From: Dyadobacter crusticola DSM 16708
GTDB lineage: Bacteria > Bacteroidota > Bacteroidia > Cytophagales > Spirosomataceae
Length of the DNA: 64,000 nt
NCBI RefSeq assembly: GCF_000701505.1
Contig: NZ_JNJB01000011.1
Location: 186,001 to 250,000 of the forward strand
Direction: 5' to 3'
The translations under genes and the position numbers were made by a program. The notes beneath the pieces are model-generated. The model did not search any database, had not been told where the DNA came from, and was given only the letters and a program-made list of their open reading frames with translations. Shown piece by piece: positions 27,543-37,183 of this stretch; positions within the stretch are counted from its first letter, which is position 1, and each line of letters starts with the position of its first letter.

Positions 27543-27932
27543 TTATGATTCGGTGATTACTTCTTCTTTATCTGCACCTGATGCCGAAACCGAAGCGTCG
27601 TCAATCACGATGGTAATATGGTTTGAACGCTTACGAATTCTGTGCGCTCTACCTTGCGGAGCAGGGCGTAAACGCTTCAACATACGTCCGCCGTCGATAA
27701 ATACGGTTTTAACAATCAGATCTGAATCCTCAAGTTTAGCATCTTCGTTCAATTGCTGCCAGTTAGCAACAGCTGATAACAAAACTTTATGCAAAACAGG
27801 AGAAGACGCTCTCGGTTGAAACTTTAATAACGCCAACGCTTTGCTGACCTTTTGTCCGCGAATCATGTCGGCCACTAGTCTCATCTTGCGAGGAGAAGTA
27901 GGCACGTCTCTTAATATAGCTCTTGCTTCCAT
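27543..27932 (-). CDS. rplV: Ribosomal protein L22
   Basis: A 129-residue L22 with ILRDVPTSPRKMRLVADMIRGQ, ALALLKFQPRASSPVLHKVL and the tunnel-loop region LKRLRPAPQGRAHRIRKRSNHITIVI. A short acidic tail follows. Starts 49 bases after rpsS. Confidence 0.98.
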   Translation of the reverse strand: MEARAILRDVPTSPRKMRLVADMIRGQKVSKALALLKFQPRASSPVLHKVLLSAVANWQQLNEDAKLEDSDLIVKTVFIDGGRMLKRLRPAPQGRAHRIRKRSNHITIVIDDASVSASGADKEEVITES

Positions 27933-27981
27933 GTTCTTTAGATATAGGCTCGTCCATTTGGGACTAGCTATCGTCGACTAT

Positions 27982-28260
27982 TTATTTTCTTCCTTTATCT
28001 TTTTTTGCAGTGTGACCACGGAAATTACGCGTCGGAGAAAACTCTCCCAGCTTGTGACCTACCATGTTTTCAGTAACATAAACAGGGATAAACTTATTTC
28101 CGTTATGTACTGCAAATGTATGTCCGATAAAATCGGGCGATATCATTGAGCGTCGTGACCAGGTTTTAATTACTGACTTACGCGAAGAATTGTTCATAAC
28201 CTGAACTTTATTCTCCAGACGGAAGTCGATATATGGTCCTTTTTTTAATGAGCGTGCCAT
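27982..28260 (-). CDS. rpsS: Ribosomal protein S19
   Basis: A 92-residue S19 beginning [12 protein letters not shown], with [46 protein letters not shown] in two adjoining blocks, and [13 protein letters not shown] at the end. Nine bases after rplB. Confidence 0.98.
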   Translation of the reverse strand: MARSLKKGPYIDFRLENKVQVMNNSSRKSVIKTWSRRSMISPDFIGHTFAVHNGNKFIPVYVTENMVGHKLGEFSPTRNFRGHTAKKDKGRK

Positions 28261-28269
28261 GTTATTCTA

Positions 28270-29094
<825 letters not shown>

Positions 29095-29133
29095 TTGCTA
29101 TTACTCGTCAAGATTTAAGTCGTTCAACCAGGC

Positions 29134-29421
29134 TTATGCCTCACCGTATATATCGATGATCTCTCCTTCAGCCACCGTAATGATAGCCTTCTTGATAGTC
29201 GACGTTTTTCCACTAACAAATTTCCCTCCCGATGTGCGGGACTTACTTTTACCAATGCTACGCATGGTGTGAACGCTTTCTACGGTAACCCCGAACAGCT
29301 TCTCAATAGCTTTCTTAATCTCAACTTTGTTAGAAGAAAGAGATACTTCAAAAGCATATTTTCCTTGACCACCCTGAGCCGTTACCTTTTCGGTTATAAT
29401 CGGACGTTTCAGTACACTCAT
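29134..29421 (-). CDS. rplW: Ribosomal protein L23
   Basis: A 95-residue L23 with LKRPIITEKVT, KYAFEVSLSSNKVEIKKAIEKLFGVTVESVHTM in part, and a C-terminal extension-free end. It lies at the tunnel exit and docks trigger factor and SRP. Two bases after rplD. Confidence 0.97.
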   Translation of the reverse strand: MSVLKRPIITEKVTAQGGQGKYAFEVSLSSNKVEIKKAIEKLFGVTVESVHTMRSIGKSKSRTSGGKFVSGKTSTIKKAIITVAEGEIIDIYGEA

Positions 29422-29423
29422 TG

Positions 29424-30053
29424 TTATTTGTTCAATTGGGTTTCCAAAATAGACAAAGCAGATTCACTTATTAAAAGTCGGTCTGCATACATCAGGTCAT
29501 AAGTATTGACTGCGTCCACAGTTGTAACTTTCGCTTTTGGAATGTTACGGCTTGACAGATAAACATTGCTGTCAATTGATGGCAGAATCAACAAAGTTTT
29601 CGTGTTCACTAAGGAAAGTGAGGTCAAAACATTCAGATAAGATTTTGTTTTTGGCGCATCAAATGTAAATGCTTCCAGAACAGATATCGCATCAGACTGA
29701 GCTTTGGCAGAAAACGCCGACTTGCGAGCTAGTACTTTGACTTTCTTATTCAATTTAAAACCATAGTCACGAGGACGAGGACCGAAAATACGTCCACCGC
29801 CTACAAATACAGGAGACTTAATGCTACCAGCACGTGCACCACCTGTACCCTTTTGACGTTTGATCTTACGTGTAGAATGATTTACTTCTGCACGTTCTTT
29901 TGATTTGTGCGTTCCCTGACGCTGATTTGCCAGGTAAAGCTTTACGTCGAGATAGATCGCGTGCGTGTTAGGTTCGATGCCGAAAATATCTTCTGACACA
30001 CTTACCTTCTTGCCGGTATCTTCTCCTTTTATATTTAATACGGACAGTTCCAT
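29424..30053 (-). CDS. rplD: Ribosomal protein L4
   Basis: A 209-residue L4 with [37 protein letters not shown]-type loop in two blocks, [21 protein letters not shown] and LYADRLLIS-type ending ([13 protein letters not shown]). In E. coli L4 represses its own S10 operon through the leader; any such control here would act on the leader of about 46 bases before rplC. Confidence 0.97.
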   Translation of the reverse strand: MELSVLNIKGEDTGKKVSVSEDIFGIEPNTHAIYLDVKLYLANQRQGTHKSKERAEVNHSTRKIKRQKGTGGARAGSIKSPVFVGGGRIFGPRPRDYGFKLNKKVKVLARKSAFSAKAQSDAISVLEAFTFDAPKTKSYLNVLTSLSLVNTKTLLILPSIDSNVYLSSRNIPKAKVTTVDAVNTYDLMYADRLLISESALSILETQLNK

Positions 30054-30058
30054 TGGTA

Positions 30059-30679
30059 CTATTTCTCAATGATTAGAAATGAATTCTTTGAACCCGGTAC
30101 TGAGCCACTAACAACTAAAATGTTTTGCTCAGGTATCACTTTCAGAATTCTTAAATTCTGAATCTTTACACGATTGTTACCCATACGTCCACCCATGCGA
30201 ATACCTTTAAATACACGCGACGGAAAAGAACAGGCACCAATCGAACCTGGGTGACGCGCTCTGTTATGCTGACCGTGAGTTTGACCACCCACACCACCAA
30301 AACCGTGACGTTTTACAACACCCTGAAAGCCGCGTCCCTTGGCAGAGCCAACAACGTCAACGAACTCACCTTCTTCAAAAATATCCTGAACGGACAATGA
30401 AGTTCCTAATTCATGCTCCACTTCAAATTCCTTAAACTCAACCAATTTTTGCTTGGGAGTTGTATTGGCTTTTTTGAAATGGCCAATCAAAGGCCTGGAA
30501 GAATTCTTTTCTTTCTTCTCACCAAAACCTAATTGAATGGCTCTATAACCATCCTTTTCCTCGGACCTAACTTGTGTAACAACACAAGGACCAGCTTGGA
30601 TCACAGTACATGCCAGAGCCTGCCCGTCAGCATTGTACAAACTGGTCATCCCGATTTTCTTACCAATTAAACCAGACAT
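30059..30679 (-). CDS. rplC: Ribosomal protein L3, first gene of the S10-type transcription unit
   Basis: A 206-residue L3 with [59 protein letters not shown] and [15 protein letters not shown]. Unlike the E. coli S10 operon, rpsJ does not head this unit directly: a terminator and a consensus promoter stand between the two genes. Five bases separate it from rplD. Confidence 0.98.
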   Translation of the reverse strand: MSGLIGKKIGMTSLYNADGQALACTVIQAGPCVVTQVRSEEKDGYRAIQLGFGEKKEKNSSRPLIGHFKKANTTPKQKLVEFKEFEVEHELGTSLSVQDIFEEGEFVDVVGSAKGRGFQGVVKRHGFGGVGGQTHGQHNRARHPGSIGACSFPSRVFKGIRMGGRMGNNRVKIQNLRILKVIPEQNILVVSGSVPGSKNSFLIIEK

Positions 30680-30731
30680 GTTTGAAATTTAAATTTAGCA
30701 GGTAATACCCCTTATTCTTTAAAACGGACTG

Positions 30732-30762
30732 CAAAGGTAGGAAATCAATTCGTAGTATCCAA
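30732..30762 (-). promoter_or_regulatory. Consensus promoter of the rplC operon
   Basis: Minus strand: TTG (30760-30762), 20 bases, TACCTTTG (30732-30739). This matches the Bacteroidota TTG-N19-TAnnTTTG promoter fully, with one base more in the spacer. The start site should lie near 30725, giving a leader of about 46 bases. GCAGTCCG follows the -7 box, as at rpsL. Confidence 0.75.
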
Positions 30763-30796
30763 TGCAGTTAAAAAATATTTCTCGCTGATAATCAGC

Positions 30797-30829
30797 AAAA
30801 AAGGTCAGATGATTTGAACCATCTGACCT
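30797..30829 (-). terminator. Intrinsic terminator between rpsJ and rplC
   Basis: AGGTCAGATG pairs with CATCTGACCT (30802-30811 with 30820-30829), eight-base loop, followed on the minus strand by six T. It is about 130 bases past the rpsJ stop and just before the rplC promoter. Confidence 0.85.
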
Positions 30830-30959
30830 CGAATTTTGATCACCGCCGAATTGTGCAAAACCGCAACAGCATTCGACTGCTTTCGTGAGCTCAGATGTGG
30901 TTTCCGGAAACGGACCTTCACCCAATTTATGTCTTGGCTTAACTAAATAAGCCCCTTTA

Positions 30960-31265
30960 CTATACTTTAATCTCTACGTCAACACCACTTGGCAATTCAA
31001 GCTTCATTAACGCGTCAACTGTTTTTGCACTTGTAGAGAAAATGTCCACCAAACGCTTGTAAGTACAAAGCTGGAATTGTTCACGTGACTTCTTGTTAAC
31101 GTGTGGAGACCGGAGAACTGTGAATTTCTCAGTTTTCGTTGGCAAAGGAATTGGTCCGCTAACGATAGCGCCAGTTGCTTTTACAGCTTTGACAATTTTC
31201 TCAGCTGACTTATCAACCAGATTATGGTCGAATGAGCGAAGTTTAATACGGATTTTTTGATTCAT
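30960..31265 (-). CDS. rpsJ: Ribosomal protein S10
   Basis: A 101-residue S10 with [60 protein letters not shown] in two blocks and [20 protein letters not shown]10 (NusE) also takes part in antitermination. Terminators lie on both sides of the gene, so it is either a separate unit with a promoter I cannot identify or depends on readthrough from fusA. Confidence 0.98.
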   Translation of the reverse strand: MNQKIRIKLRSFDHNLVDKSAEKIVKAVKATGAIVSGPIPLPTKTEKFTVLRSPHVNKKSREQFQLCTYKRLVDIFSTSAKTVDALMKLELPSGVDVEIKV

Positions 31266-31360
31266 TGTATTTTATTATTTCCGGTTCTGAGAATATTTGA
31301 ACGGAACAAGTTCCGACAATCCACAAGCGAAAGAACCATTTACTTCGCAAGCTTCTATAT

Positions 31361-31403
31361 AAAAATGATCCGTTATCTACATCAGCAGATAACGGATCAT
31401 TTT
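31361..31403 (-). terminator. Strong intrinsic terminator of fusA
   Basis: A perfect 17-base stem (31362-31378 with 31387-31403), eight-base loop, core GATCCGTTATC; a T run follows on the minus strand. It starts three bases past the fusA stop. Confidence 0.9.
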
Positions 31404-31405
31404 AT

Positions 31406-33526
31406 TTATGCTTTAACTAAACCTTTTGCCTTTTCAATGACAGCCTCTGCAATGTTGTTAGGAACAATCTCATAGTAAGCGAATGTCAATGATGCAGTGG
31501 CACGGCCAGATGACATTGTACGAAGATCAGTAACATAACCGAACAATTCAGAAAGAGGCACATCAGCTTTGATAACTTGTGCTCCATTACGTGAATCCAT
31601 TCCTCTCATGATACCACGGCGACGGTTAAGATCACCAGTGATCGGTCCTGTGTACTCGTCAGGTGTAAGTACTTCCACATGCATGATAGGCTCCATCAAT
31701 TTTGAACCTGCATGACGCGCAGCTTCTTTGAAGCCGATCTTAGCAGCTAATTCAAAAGACAGCGCATCTGAATCGACATCGTGGAATGATCCGTGGAACA
31801 AACGCACTTTCATCGAATCCAATGGGTAACCAGCCAAAGCTCCGTTAACCATTGCTGCTTCAAATCCTTTTTGAACCGGAGCAATGAATTCACGAGGGAT
31901 AGCTCCACCCACAACTTCATTTACAAATTGAAGACCCACTTTCGGCTCTTTTCCTTCCTCATTATCATCACGTGGTCCGATTTCAAATACGATATCGGCA
32001 AATTTACCACGACCACCTGTTTGTTTCTTGTAAACTTCGCGGTGCTCGAATTTCTTGGTAAGAATCTCCTTGTAAGCAACCTGAGGTGCACCTTGATTTA
32101 CTTCTACTTTGAACTCACGACGCATACGGTCGATGATGATTTCAAGGTGAAGCTCACCCATTCCTTTGATGATCGTCTGACCAGTCTCTTCGTTACTCTC
32201 AACTTGCAACGTAGGATCTTCTTCGATCAACTTAGTAATAGCCTTAGAGAAGTTATCACTATCAGCAGCTTTCTTGGGCTCGATTGCATAACCAATTACA
32301 GGCTCAGGGAATACCATTGATTCAAGAACGATTGGGTTCTTTTCATCAGACAATGTATCTCCCGTTTTGATATCCTTAAAGCCTACAACAGCACCGATAT
32401 CCCCCGCTTCAAGTCTATCAATCTGATTTTGCTTGTTAGCGTGCATTTGGAAGATACGCGAGATACGCTCCTTATTTCCTGAACGGTTGTTCAATATATA
32501 CGAACCTGAATCAAGGATACCAGAGTAAGATCTAATAAAGCAAAGACGACCTACGTAAGGGTCAGTAGCAATTTTAAATGCAAGTGCACAGAAAGGATCT
32601 TTTTCAGATGGCTGACGGCTAATTTCATCTCCGGTACGCGGATCTGTACCGACAATGCTCTCGCGATCAAGAGGTGAGGGCAAAATAGCCATCACATAAT
32701 CAAGCATCGTTTGAACACCTTTGTTTTTGAAAGAAGAACCACAAACCATAGGAACAATCTTCATGCTGATCGTCGCTGCGCGAAGAGCTGCAAGAATCTC
32801 GTCTTCTGTAATGGAGTTAGGATCTTCGAAGTATTTTTCCATCAAAGTCTCATCGAACTCAGCAACTGCTTCAAGCAATTTCTCTCTCCACTCAGTCGCT
32901 TCTTCCAGCATATCGTCAGGAATAGGTACCTCGGTAAAGGTCATTCCTTTATCAGCTTCGTTCCATTCGATACCGCGGAAGTTAACCAGGTCAACTACAC
33001 CTTTGAATGAATCTTCTGCACCAATCGGCAATTGAAGAGGTACAGCGTAGCTGCCCAACATTTCTTTTACCTGCGTACAAACCTTCAAGAAGTCTGCGCC
33101 TGAACGGTCCATTTTATTTACGAAACCGATACGTGCTACATTATAGTTGTTGGCAAGACGCCAGTTAGTTTCAGATTGAGGCTCAACACCATCAACTGCA
33201 CTGAAAAGGAAAACCAAACCATCTAATACACGCAAAGAACGGTTTACCTCAACGGTAAAGTCAACGTGTCCCGGCGTATCGATGATGTTGATATGATATT
33301 TTTCATTACGATAGTTCCAGTTAACTGTTGTAGCGGCCGAAGTAATGGTGATACCACGCTCCTGCTCCTGCTCCATCCAGTCCATTGTAGCAGCACCATC
33401 GTGTACTTCTCCAATTTTGTGGCTTACCCCTGCATAGTACAGGATACGCTCAGTTGTTGTTGTCTTACCGGCATCAATGTGCGCAGCAATACCAATGTTT
33501 CTTGTTAATCTTAGATCACGTGCCAT
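31406..33526 (-). CDS. fusA: Elongation factor G
   Basis: A 706-residue translational GTPase that drives translocation. G motifs: [15 protein letters not shown] (P loop), the switch region [19 protein letters not shown] and NKMDRSGAD. Domains II-V follow, with [14 protein letters not shown] and the domain IV/V parts [21 protein letters not shown] in part and [12 protein letters not shown]-like ([18 protein letters not shown]). It has its own promoter and terminator, which sets it apart from rpsL-rpsG. Confidence 0.98.
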   Translation of the reverse strand: MARDLRLTRNIGIAAHIDAGKTTTTERILYYAGVSHKIGEVHDGAATMDWMEQEQERGITITSAATTVNWNYRNEKYHINIIDTPGHVDFTVEVNRSLRVLDGLVFLFSAVDGVEPQSETNWRLANNYNVARIGFVNKMDRSGADFLKVCTQVKEMLGSYAVPLQLPIGAEDSFKGVVDLVNFRGIEWNEADKGMTFTEVPIPDDMLEEATEWREKLLEAVAEFDETLMEKYFEDPNSITEDEILAALRAATISMKIVPMVCGSSFKNKGVQTMLDYVMAILPSPLDRESIVGTDPRTGDEISRQPSEKDPFCALAFKIATDPYVGRLCFIRSYSGILDSGSYILNNRSGNKERISRIFQMHANKQNQIDRLEAGDIGAVVGFKDIKTGDTLSDEKNPIVLESMVFPEPVIGYAIEPKKAADSDNFSKAITKLIEEDPTLQVESNEETGQTIIKGMGELHLEIIIDRMRREFKVEVNQGAPQVAYKEILTKKFEHREVYKKQTGGRGKFADIVFEIGPRDDNEEGKEPKVGLQFVNEVVGGAIPREFIAPVQKGFEAAMVNGALAGYPLDSMKVRLFHGSFHDVDSDALSFELAAKIGFKEAARHAGSKLMEPIMHVEVLTPDEYTGPITGDLNRRRGIMRGMDSRNGAQVIKADVPLSELFGYVTDLRTMSSGRATASLTFAYYEIVPNNIAEAVIEKAKGLVKA

Positions 33527-33629
33527 GACAGATGGTGATGTGTTATATTTTATTCGATGTGCAACTCAATTCGAAGAACTTGAACTTTTTAGAGAAAGAG
33601 AAACTCGTTGCTTCCTAAAATTCAGAGCG

Positions 33630-33660
33630 CAAAAGTATAAATTGTTGATTATAAATCCAA
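33630..33660 (-). promoter_or_regulatory. Consensus promoter of fusA
   Basis: Minus strand: TTG (33658-33660), 20 bases, TACTTTTG (33630-33637). Predicted start near 33623, leader about 97 bases. It is placed directly after the rpsG terminator. Confidence 0.7.
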
Positions 33661-33692
33661 TTGAGGGAAAGTTATTTTTCAAAAATTTATAC

Positions 33693-33729
33693 AAAAAATC
33701 GGGAGCCTGGATTAGCCGGGCTCCCGATT
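33693..33729 (-). terminator. Intrinsic terminator of rpsL-rpsG
   Basis: AATCGGGAGCC pairs with GGCTCCCGATT (33697-33707 with 33719-33729), 11-base loop, followed by T6 on the minus strand; 19 bases past the rpsG stop. Confidence 0.88.
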
Positions 33730-33747
33730 GCATTATATTTTGTTTCC

Positions 33748-34215
33748 TTAGAAACGGAAGTGTGAGAACGCCTTGTTCGCATCCGCCATACGGTGCGTGT
33801 CGTCTTTCTTCTTCACAGCAGCACCTTCACCTTTTGCAGCAGCAATGATTTCTCCCGCCAAACGGTCAACCATTGTTTTTTCTCCACGCTTGCGGGAGTA
33901 GTTGATCAACCATTTCATACCAAGAGACTGCTTACGCTCAGGACGAACTTCCGTTGGAACCTGGAACGTTGCTCCACCAACGCGGCGGCTTTTTACCTCA
34001 ACTGAAGGCGTAACATTATTCAATGCCTTCTTCCAAGTCTCAAGGCCATTTTCGCTGGTCTTTTTCTCAACCAACTCCAATGCGTCGTAGAAAATGGTAA
34101 ATGCAATGCTCTTCTTTCCTTCGTACATCAGGTTGTTCACAAACTTAGTTACCTGAACATCCCTGAACTTAGGATCAGGAAGGATATATCTTTTCTTTGG
34201 TTTCGACTTTCTCAT
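33748..34215 (-). CDS. rpsG: Ribosomal protein S7
   Basis: A 155-residue S7: [64 protein letters not shown] in part, and [21 protein letters not shown]. In E. coli S7 controls the str operon by feedback. It follows rpsL after a 117-base spacer without an evident hairpin. Confidence 0.98.
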   Translation of the reverse strand: MRKSKPKKRYILPDPKFRDVQVTKFVNNLMYEGKKSIAFTIFYDALELVEKKTSENGLETWKKALNNVTPSVEVKSRRVGGATFQVPTEVRPERKQSLGMKWLINYSRKRGEKTMVDRLAGEIIAAAKGEGAAVKKKDDTHRMADANKAFSHFRF

Positions 34216-34332
34216 TTTGTCTTAATGTTTTTTACACGAGGTTTCGTTTTGCAACTTATTCACCCACGCAAGGCGCAGATTACTTCCCTTTTATCAACTT
34301 AATTATTTAATAAAAGCAGAGAGAGTTACTTT

Positions 34333-34746
34333 TTATTTTTTCTTACCTTTTGTTGGCGCTGCTGCAACCTGTCCTGGTTTCGGACGCTTAGCACCGTACT
34401 TAGAACGACGTTGTTTACGTCCATTTACACCAGCAGTATCCAACGCACCACGGATAATGTGGTAACGAACACCTGGCAAGTCCTTTACACGACCACCGCG
34501 GATCAATACGATCGAGTGCTCTTGCAGGTTGTGGCCTTCACCCGGGATGTAGGCATTCACCTCTTTGTTGTTGGAAAGACGAACACGAGCTACCTTACGA
34601 AGTGCGGAGTTCGGCTTCTTTGGCGTTGTAGTGTACACCCTGGTGCACACACCCCTACGCTGAGGGCATGAATCCAAAGCCGGCGACTTTGATTTCCATG
34701 TAATGGTCTCTCTACCTTTACGGACTAATTGTGAAATAGTTGGCAT
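34333..34746 (-). CDS. rpsL: Ribosomal protein S12
   Basis: A 137-residue S12 with [44 protein letters not shown] in two blocks and [19 protein letters not shown]. The streptomycin-related loop reads TTPKKPNS, the usual wild-type-like sequence. A short basic tail ends the protein. Confidence 0.98.
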   Translation of the reverse strand: MPTISQLVRKGRETITWKSKSPALDSCPQRRGVCTRVYTTTPKKPNSALRKVARVRLSNNKEVNAYIPGEGHNLQEHSIVLIRGGRVKDLPGVRYHIIRGALDTAGVNGRKQRRSKYGAKRPKPGQVAAAPTKGKKK

Positions 34747-34821
34747 TTAACAAATTGATTTTGATCAGATTAGCAATCCGACCTATTGTTATGTAAACAG
34801 TTTTCCCGAAAAATCGGACTG

Positions 34822-34851
34822 CAAAAGTAATATTTCATAGCTGATTAGCAA
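34822..34851 (-). promoter_or_regulatory. Consensus promoter of rpsL-rpsG
   Basis: Minus strand: TTG (34849-34851), 19 bases, TACTTTTG (34822-34829): an exact match to TTG-N19-TAnnTTTG. Start near 34815, leader about 69 bases. GCAGTCCG follows, as at rplC. Confidence 0.8.
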
Positions 34852-35043
34852 AGCGTTACTTACCTTTTTTCGAAAATTGCGTTTCAGTCCAGCCATTTGC
34901 TGATCAACAAAGCACTTCAATATGATCCAGATAAAAATCTTTTCCACTTGTATCCAGAATTTTATTTCCAAACGTTCTTTATTAGTATTGTTTTTCAAAA
35001 ACCCAGTGTGCGCGTCGAATCGTTTGATTTTATACTTTACATT

Positions 35044-37056
35044 ATGAAACTTTTGCGGAGTGTCTTTACCCTCGTAATACTTAGTGCTCTTTTATCAGGC
35101 TGCAATTCGGCGATGCAGGCCTACAAGGACGGTCAGAAGAAATTCGCCAACGGAGAATATGAATTAGCGATAAAAGGTTTCCAAAAAGCTGCTCAAGAAA
35201 ATTATGAGCCTGTTCAAACCAGCTACTATATCGCCGAATCCTACCGACTTTCAAACCGCTTTAAAGAAGCTATCCCTTTTTATAAACAAGCCCTGGATGC
35301 TGGTCTGGCAAGTAATGATGCCCGGTTTCAATATGCATACGCATTGAAAACTGCTGGTCAGTATAGTGAAGCGTCTGCGCAGTTTGCCTCGTTCGCCAAA
35401 GACACTGTTGGCTCGCAGGCGTTGAAGGATAGAGCACTGCGGGAAGTCGAAATTTTGCGGATTGCCGACAGGCTCAAAACTGAGAAAATGGAAGTAGAGG
35501 TAAAGAATATACCTCTCAACACAGCCGGTTCTGAATTCTCACCGACGGTTCTTGGAAGAGAGCTTGTTTTTTCTTCATCTAAAAAAGAGAAAATATATAA
35601 AAACAACGGACAGCCCATGCTGGGGTTATATAAGGTATCAATTACCGAAGATCCCGGGGCGATTCAAGGCAACCCTGTTTTGCTAAGTCCGGAAATCCTT
35701 GCTGAAGACGCGAATGAGGCCTCCCCTGCTTTCTCGCCTGATGGAAAAACGTTGGTTTTTGCCCGGGGTAATACTGGCAAAAAGAACAGCAGCAAAGATG
35801 TGGACCTTTATATGAGTCGCAATGTTGAAGGAAAATGGACTGTCCCGGCTCCTCTCCCGATTAATGATTCGCTGGCCTGGGACGGTTCGCCTGCATTCTC
35901 GCGCGACGGGAAAACACTTTACTTCGCTTCGAACAGAGCTGGCGGCGCAGGCGGCATTGATATTTACCGTACCAATATGGACGCATCAGGCCGGTTCAGC
36001 AAGCCCGTAAATATGGGCAGGGACATTAATACTGCCGGTGACGATATGTTCCCGTATGTAGCAGAGGGGGGCAAGCTGTACTTTGCGTCTGACGGACACC
36101 CTGGTCTTGGTAAATTGGACTTGTTCTCTGCGACCCGTAGTCAAGGGGTGATAACAATAGAGAATATGGGGCTTCCATTCAATAGTCCGCAGGACGATTT
36201 CGGATTGGTGTTTTATGAAGGTTTGAACAGAGGTTTCTTTTCTTCAAATCGAGACGGAGGAAAAGGTGATGACGACATTTACTATTTCTCTGCACCCGAA
36301 GATCCTGACAGTACAACCATTGCCAGAAACAATGATCCTAACGATCCGCTGAATCCGAACAATCCAAACTATATCAATGGAAAACCGAAAGTGGTCAGAT
36401 ATTTCCTTGGCGGTAATGTAGTTACTGCTGGACAGGAATCAATCCCACTGGACTCTGCAATCGTGCACATTTATCCTGATACCTCTGATGTACAAATTGC
36501 TCAGCTGCCGACTGGCAGCGATGGTAAGTTCGGGAAACAGTCTGTTGAAGAAGGCAGGTCTTACGTATTACTGGCCGAACGCAAAGGTTATATCAGCAGA
36601 CGTGAACCGTTTTCAATGACCGGCCGCTCCATTCCCCCGATTTTCCTGACGAAAGAACTGACAGATACCACTTTCAATGTGACCATCAAGCTGGACAAGC
36701 TGGAATTGAACAAAACATTCGTTTTGGAAAACATCTATTACGATTTGAACAAATACAATATTCGCCCTGACGCTGCGATTGAGCTCGACAAGCTGGTTCA
36801 GATTTTGAAAGATAACCCGAGTATGAACATTGAGCTGAGCTCGCACACGGACGCCCGTGCTACGGATGCCTACAATATGACATTATCCCAGAACAGGGCT
36901 GAGTCAGCAGTGGCGTACCTGAATTCGAAGGGAATTGATGCCGACAGAATGGTAGCAAAAGGGTACGGCGAGCGCGAGTTGATTGTTCCAAATGCAAAAA
37001 CAGAAGAAGAACACCAGCGAAACCGGCGGACCGAATTCACTATTCTGAGCTACTAA
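35044..37056 (+). CDS. PorE-like T9SS outer-membrane lipoprotein (TPR, beta-propeller, CRD, OmpA)
   Basis: A 670-residue lipoprotein from the ATG at 35044 (lipobox LLSGC, C20); an ATG 147 bases upstream only adds a leader without sense. Domains in order: TPR-like repeats (about 24-140), PD40/WD40-type propeller blades (about 160-415, repeated SPAFSPDGKTLVFA, YFASNRAGG, FFSSNRDGG), an Asp/Asn/Pro linker, a carboxypeptidase-regulatory-like fold (about 455-540), and an OmpA peptidoglycan-binding domain (about 555-670, SSHTDARATDAYN, LSQNRAESAV, NRRTEFTIL). This layout is that of PorE, a T9SS component in Porphyromonas. A T9SS cargo lies in this window. Other OmpA/PD40 proteins in Bacteroidota share the layout, so PorE itself is an inference. 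Confidence 0.85.
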   Translation: MKLLRSVFTLVILSALLSGCNSAMQAYKDGQKKFANGEYELAIKGFQKAAQENYEPVQTSYYIAESYRLSNRFKEAIPFYKQALDAGLASNDARFQYAYALKTAGQYSEASAQFASFAKDTVGSQALKDRALREVEILRIADRLKTEKMEVEVKNIPLNTAGSEFSPTVLGRELVFSSSKKEKIYKNNGQPMLGLYKVSITEDPGAIQGNPVLLSPEILAEDANEASPAFSPDGKTLVFARGNTGKKNSSKDVDLYMSRNVEGKWTVPAPLPINDSLAWDGSPAFSRDGKTLYFASNRAGGAGGIDIYRTNMDASGRFSKPVNMGRDINTAGDDMFPYVAEGGKLYFASDGHPGLGKLDLFSATRSQGVITIENMGLPFNSPQDDFGLVFYEGLNRGFFSSNRDGGKGDDDIYYFSAPEDPDSTTIARNNDPNDPLNPNNPNYINGKPKVVRYFLGGNVVTAGQESIPLDSAIVHIYPDTSDVQIAQLPTGSDGKFGKQSVEEGRSYVLLAERKGYISRREPFSMTGRSIPPIFLTKELTDTTFNVTIKLDKLELNKTFVLENIYYDLNKYNIRPDAAIELDKLVQILKDNPSMNIELSSHTDARATDAYNMTLSQNRAESAVAYLNSKGIDADRMVAKGYGERELIVPNAKTEEEHQRNRRTEFTILSY

Positions 37057-37073
37057 CCAGATTAAAACAATAT

Positions 37074-37115
37074 AAATCCCGCTCCGGACATGCTTGTTCC
37101 TGAGCGGGATTTTGT
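37074..37115 (+). terminator. Intrinsic terminator after the PorE-like gene
   Basis: AAATCCCGCTC (37074-37084) pairs with GAGCGGGATTT (37102-37112) around a 17-base loop, followed by a T-rich end. Confidence 0.85.
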
Positions 37116-37127
37116 TTTAACCCTCCC

Positions 37128-37135
37128 TATCTTTG
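37128..37135 (+). promoter_or_regulatory. Possible photolyase-gene promoter, -7 element
   Basis: TATCTTTG matches TAnnTTTG and is 49 bases before the start codon; no well-spaced TTG. Confidence 0.4.
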
Positions 37136-37183
37136 CCGATTATTTCCAATCACATTTTTATCATATCAATTAAGTTTAGGTAA

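Noticed and set aside
30719-30925. 68-codon minus-strand frame between rpsJ and rplC
   Set aside because: It runs through the terminator and the rplC promoter; composition is not protein-like.
34897-35043. Upstream start for the PorE-like gene
   Set aside because: The added 49 residues bury the lipoprotein signal peptide that begins at 35044.
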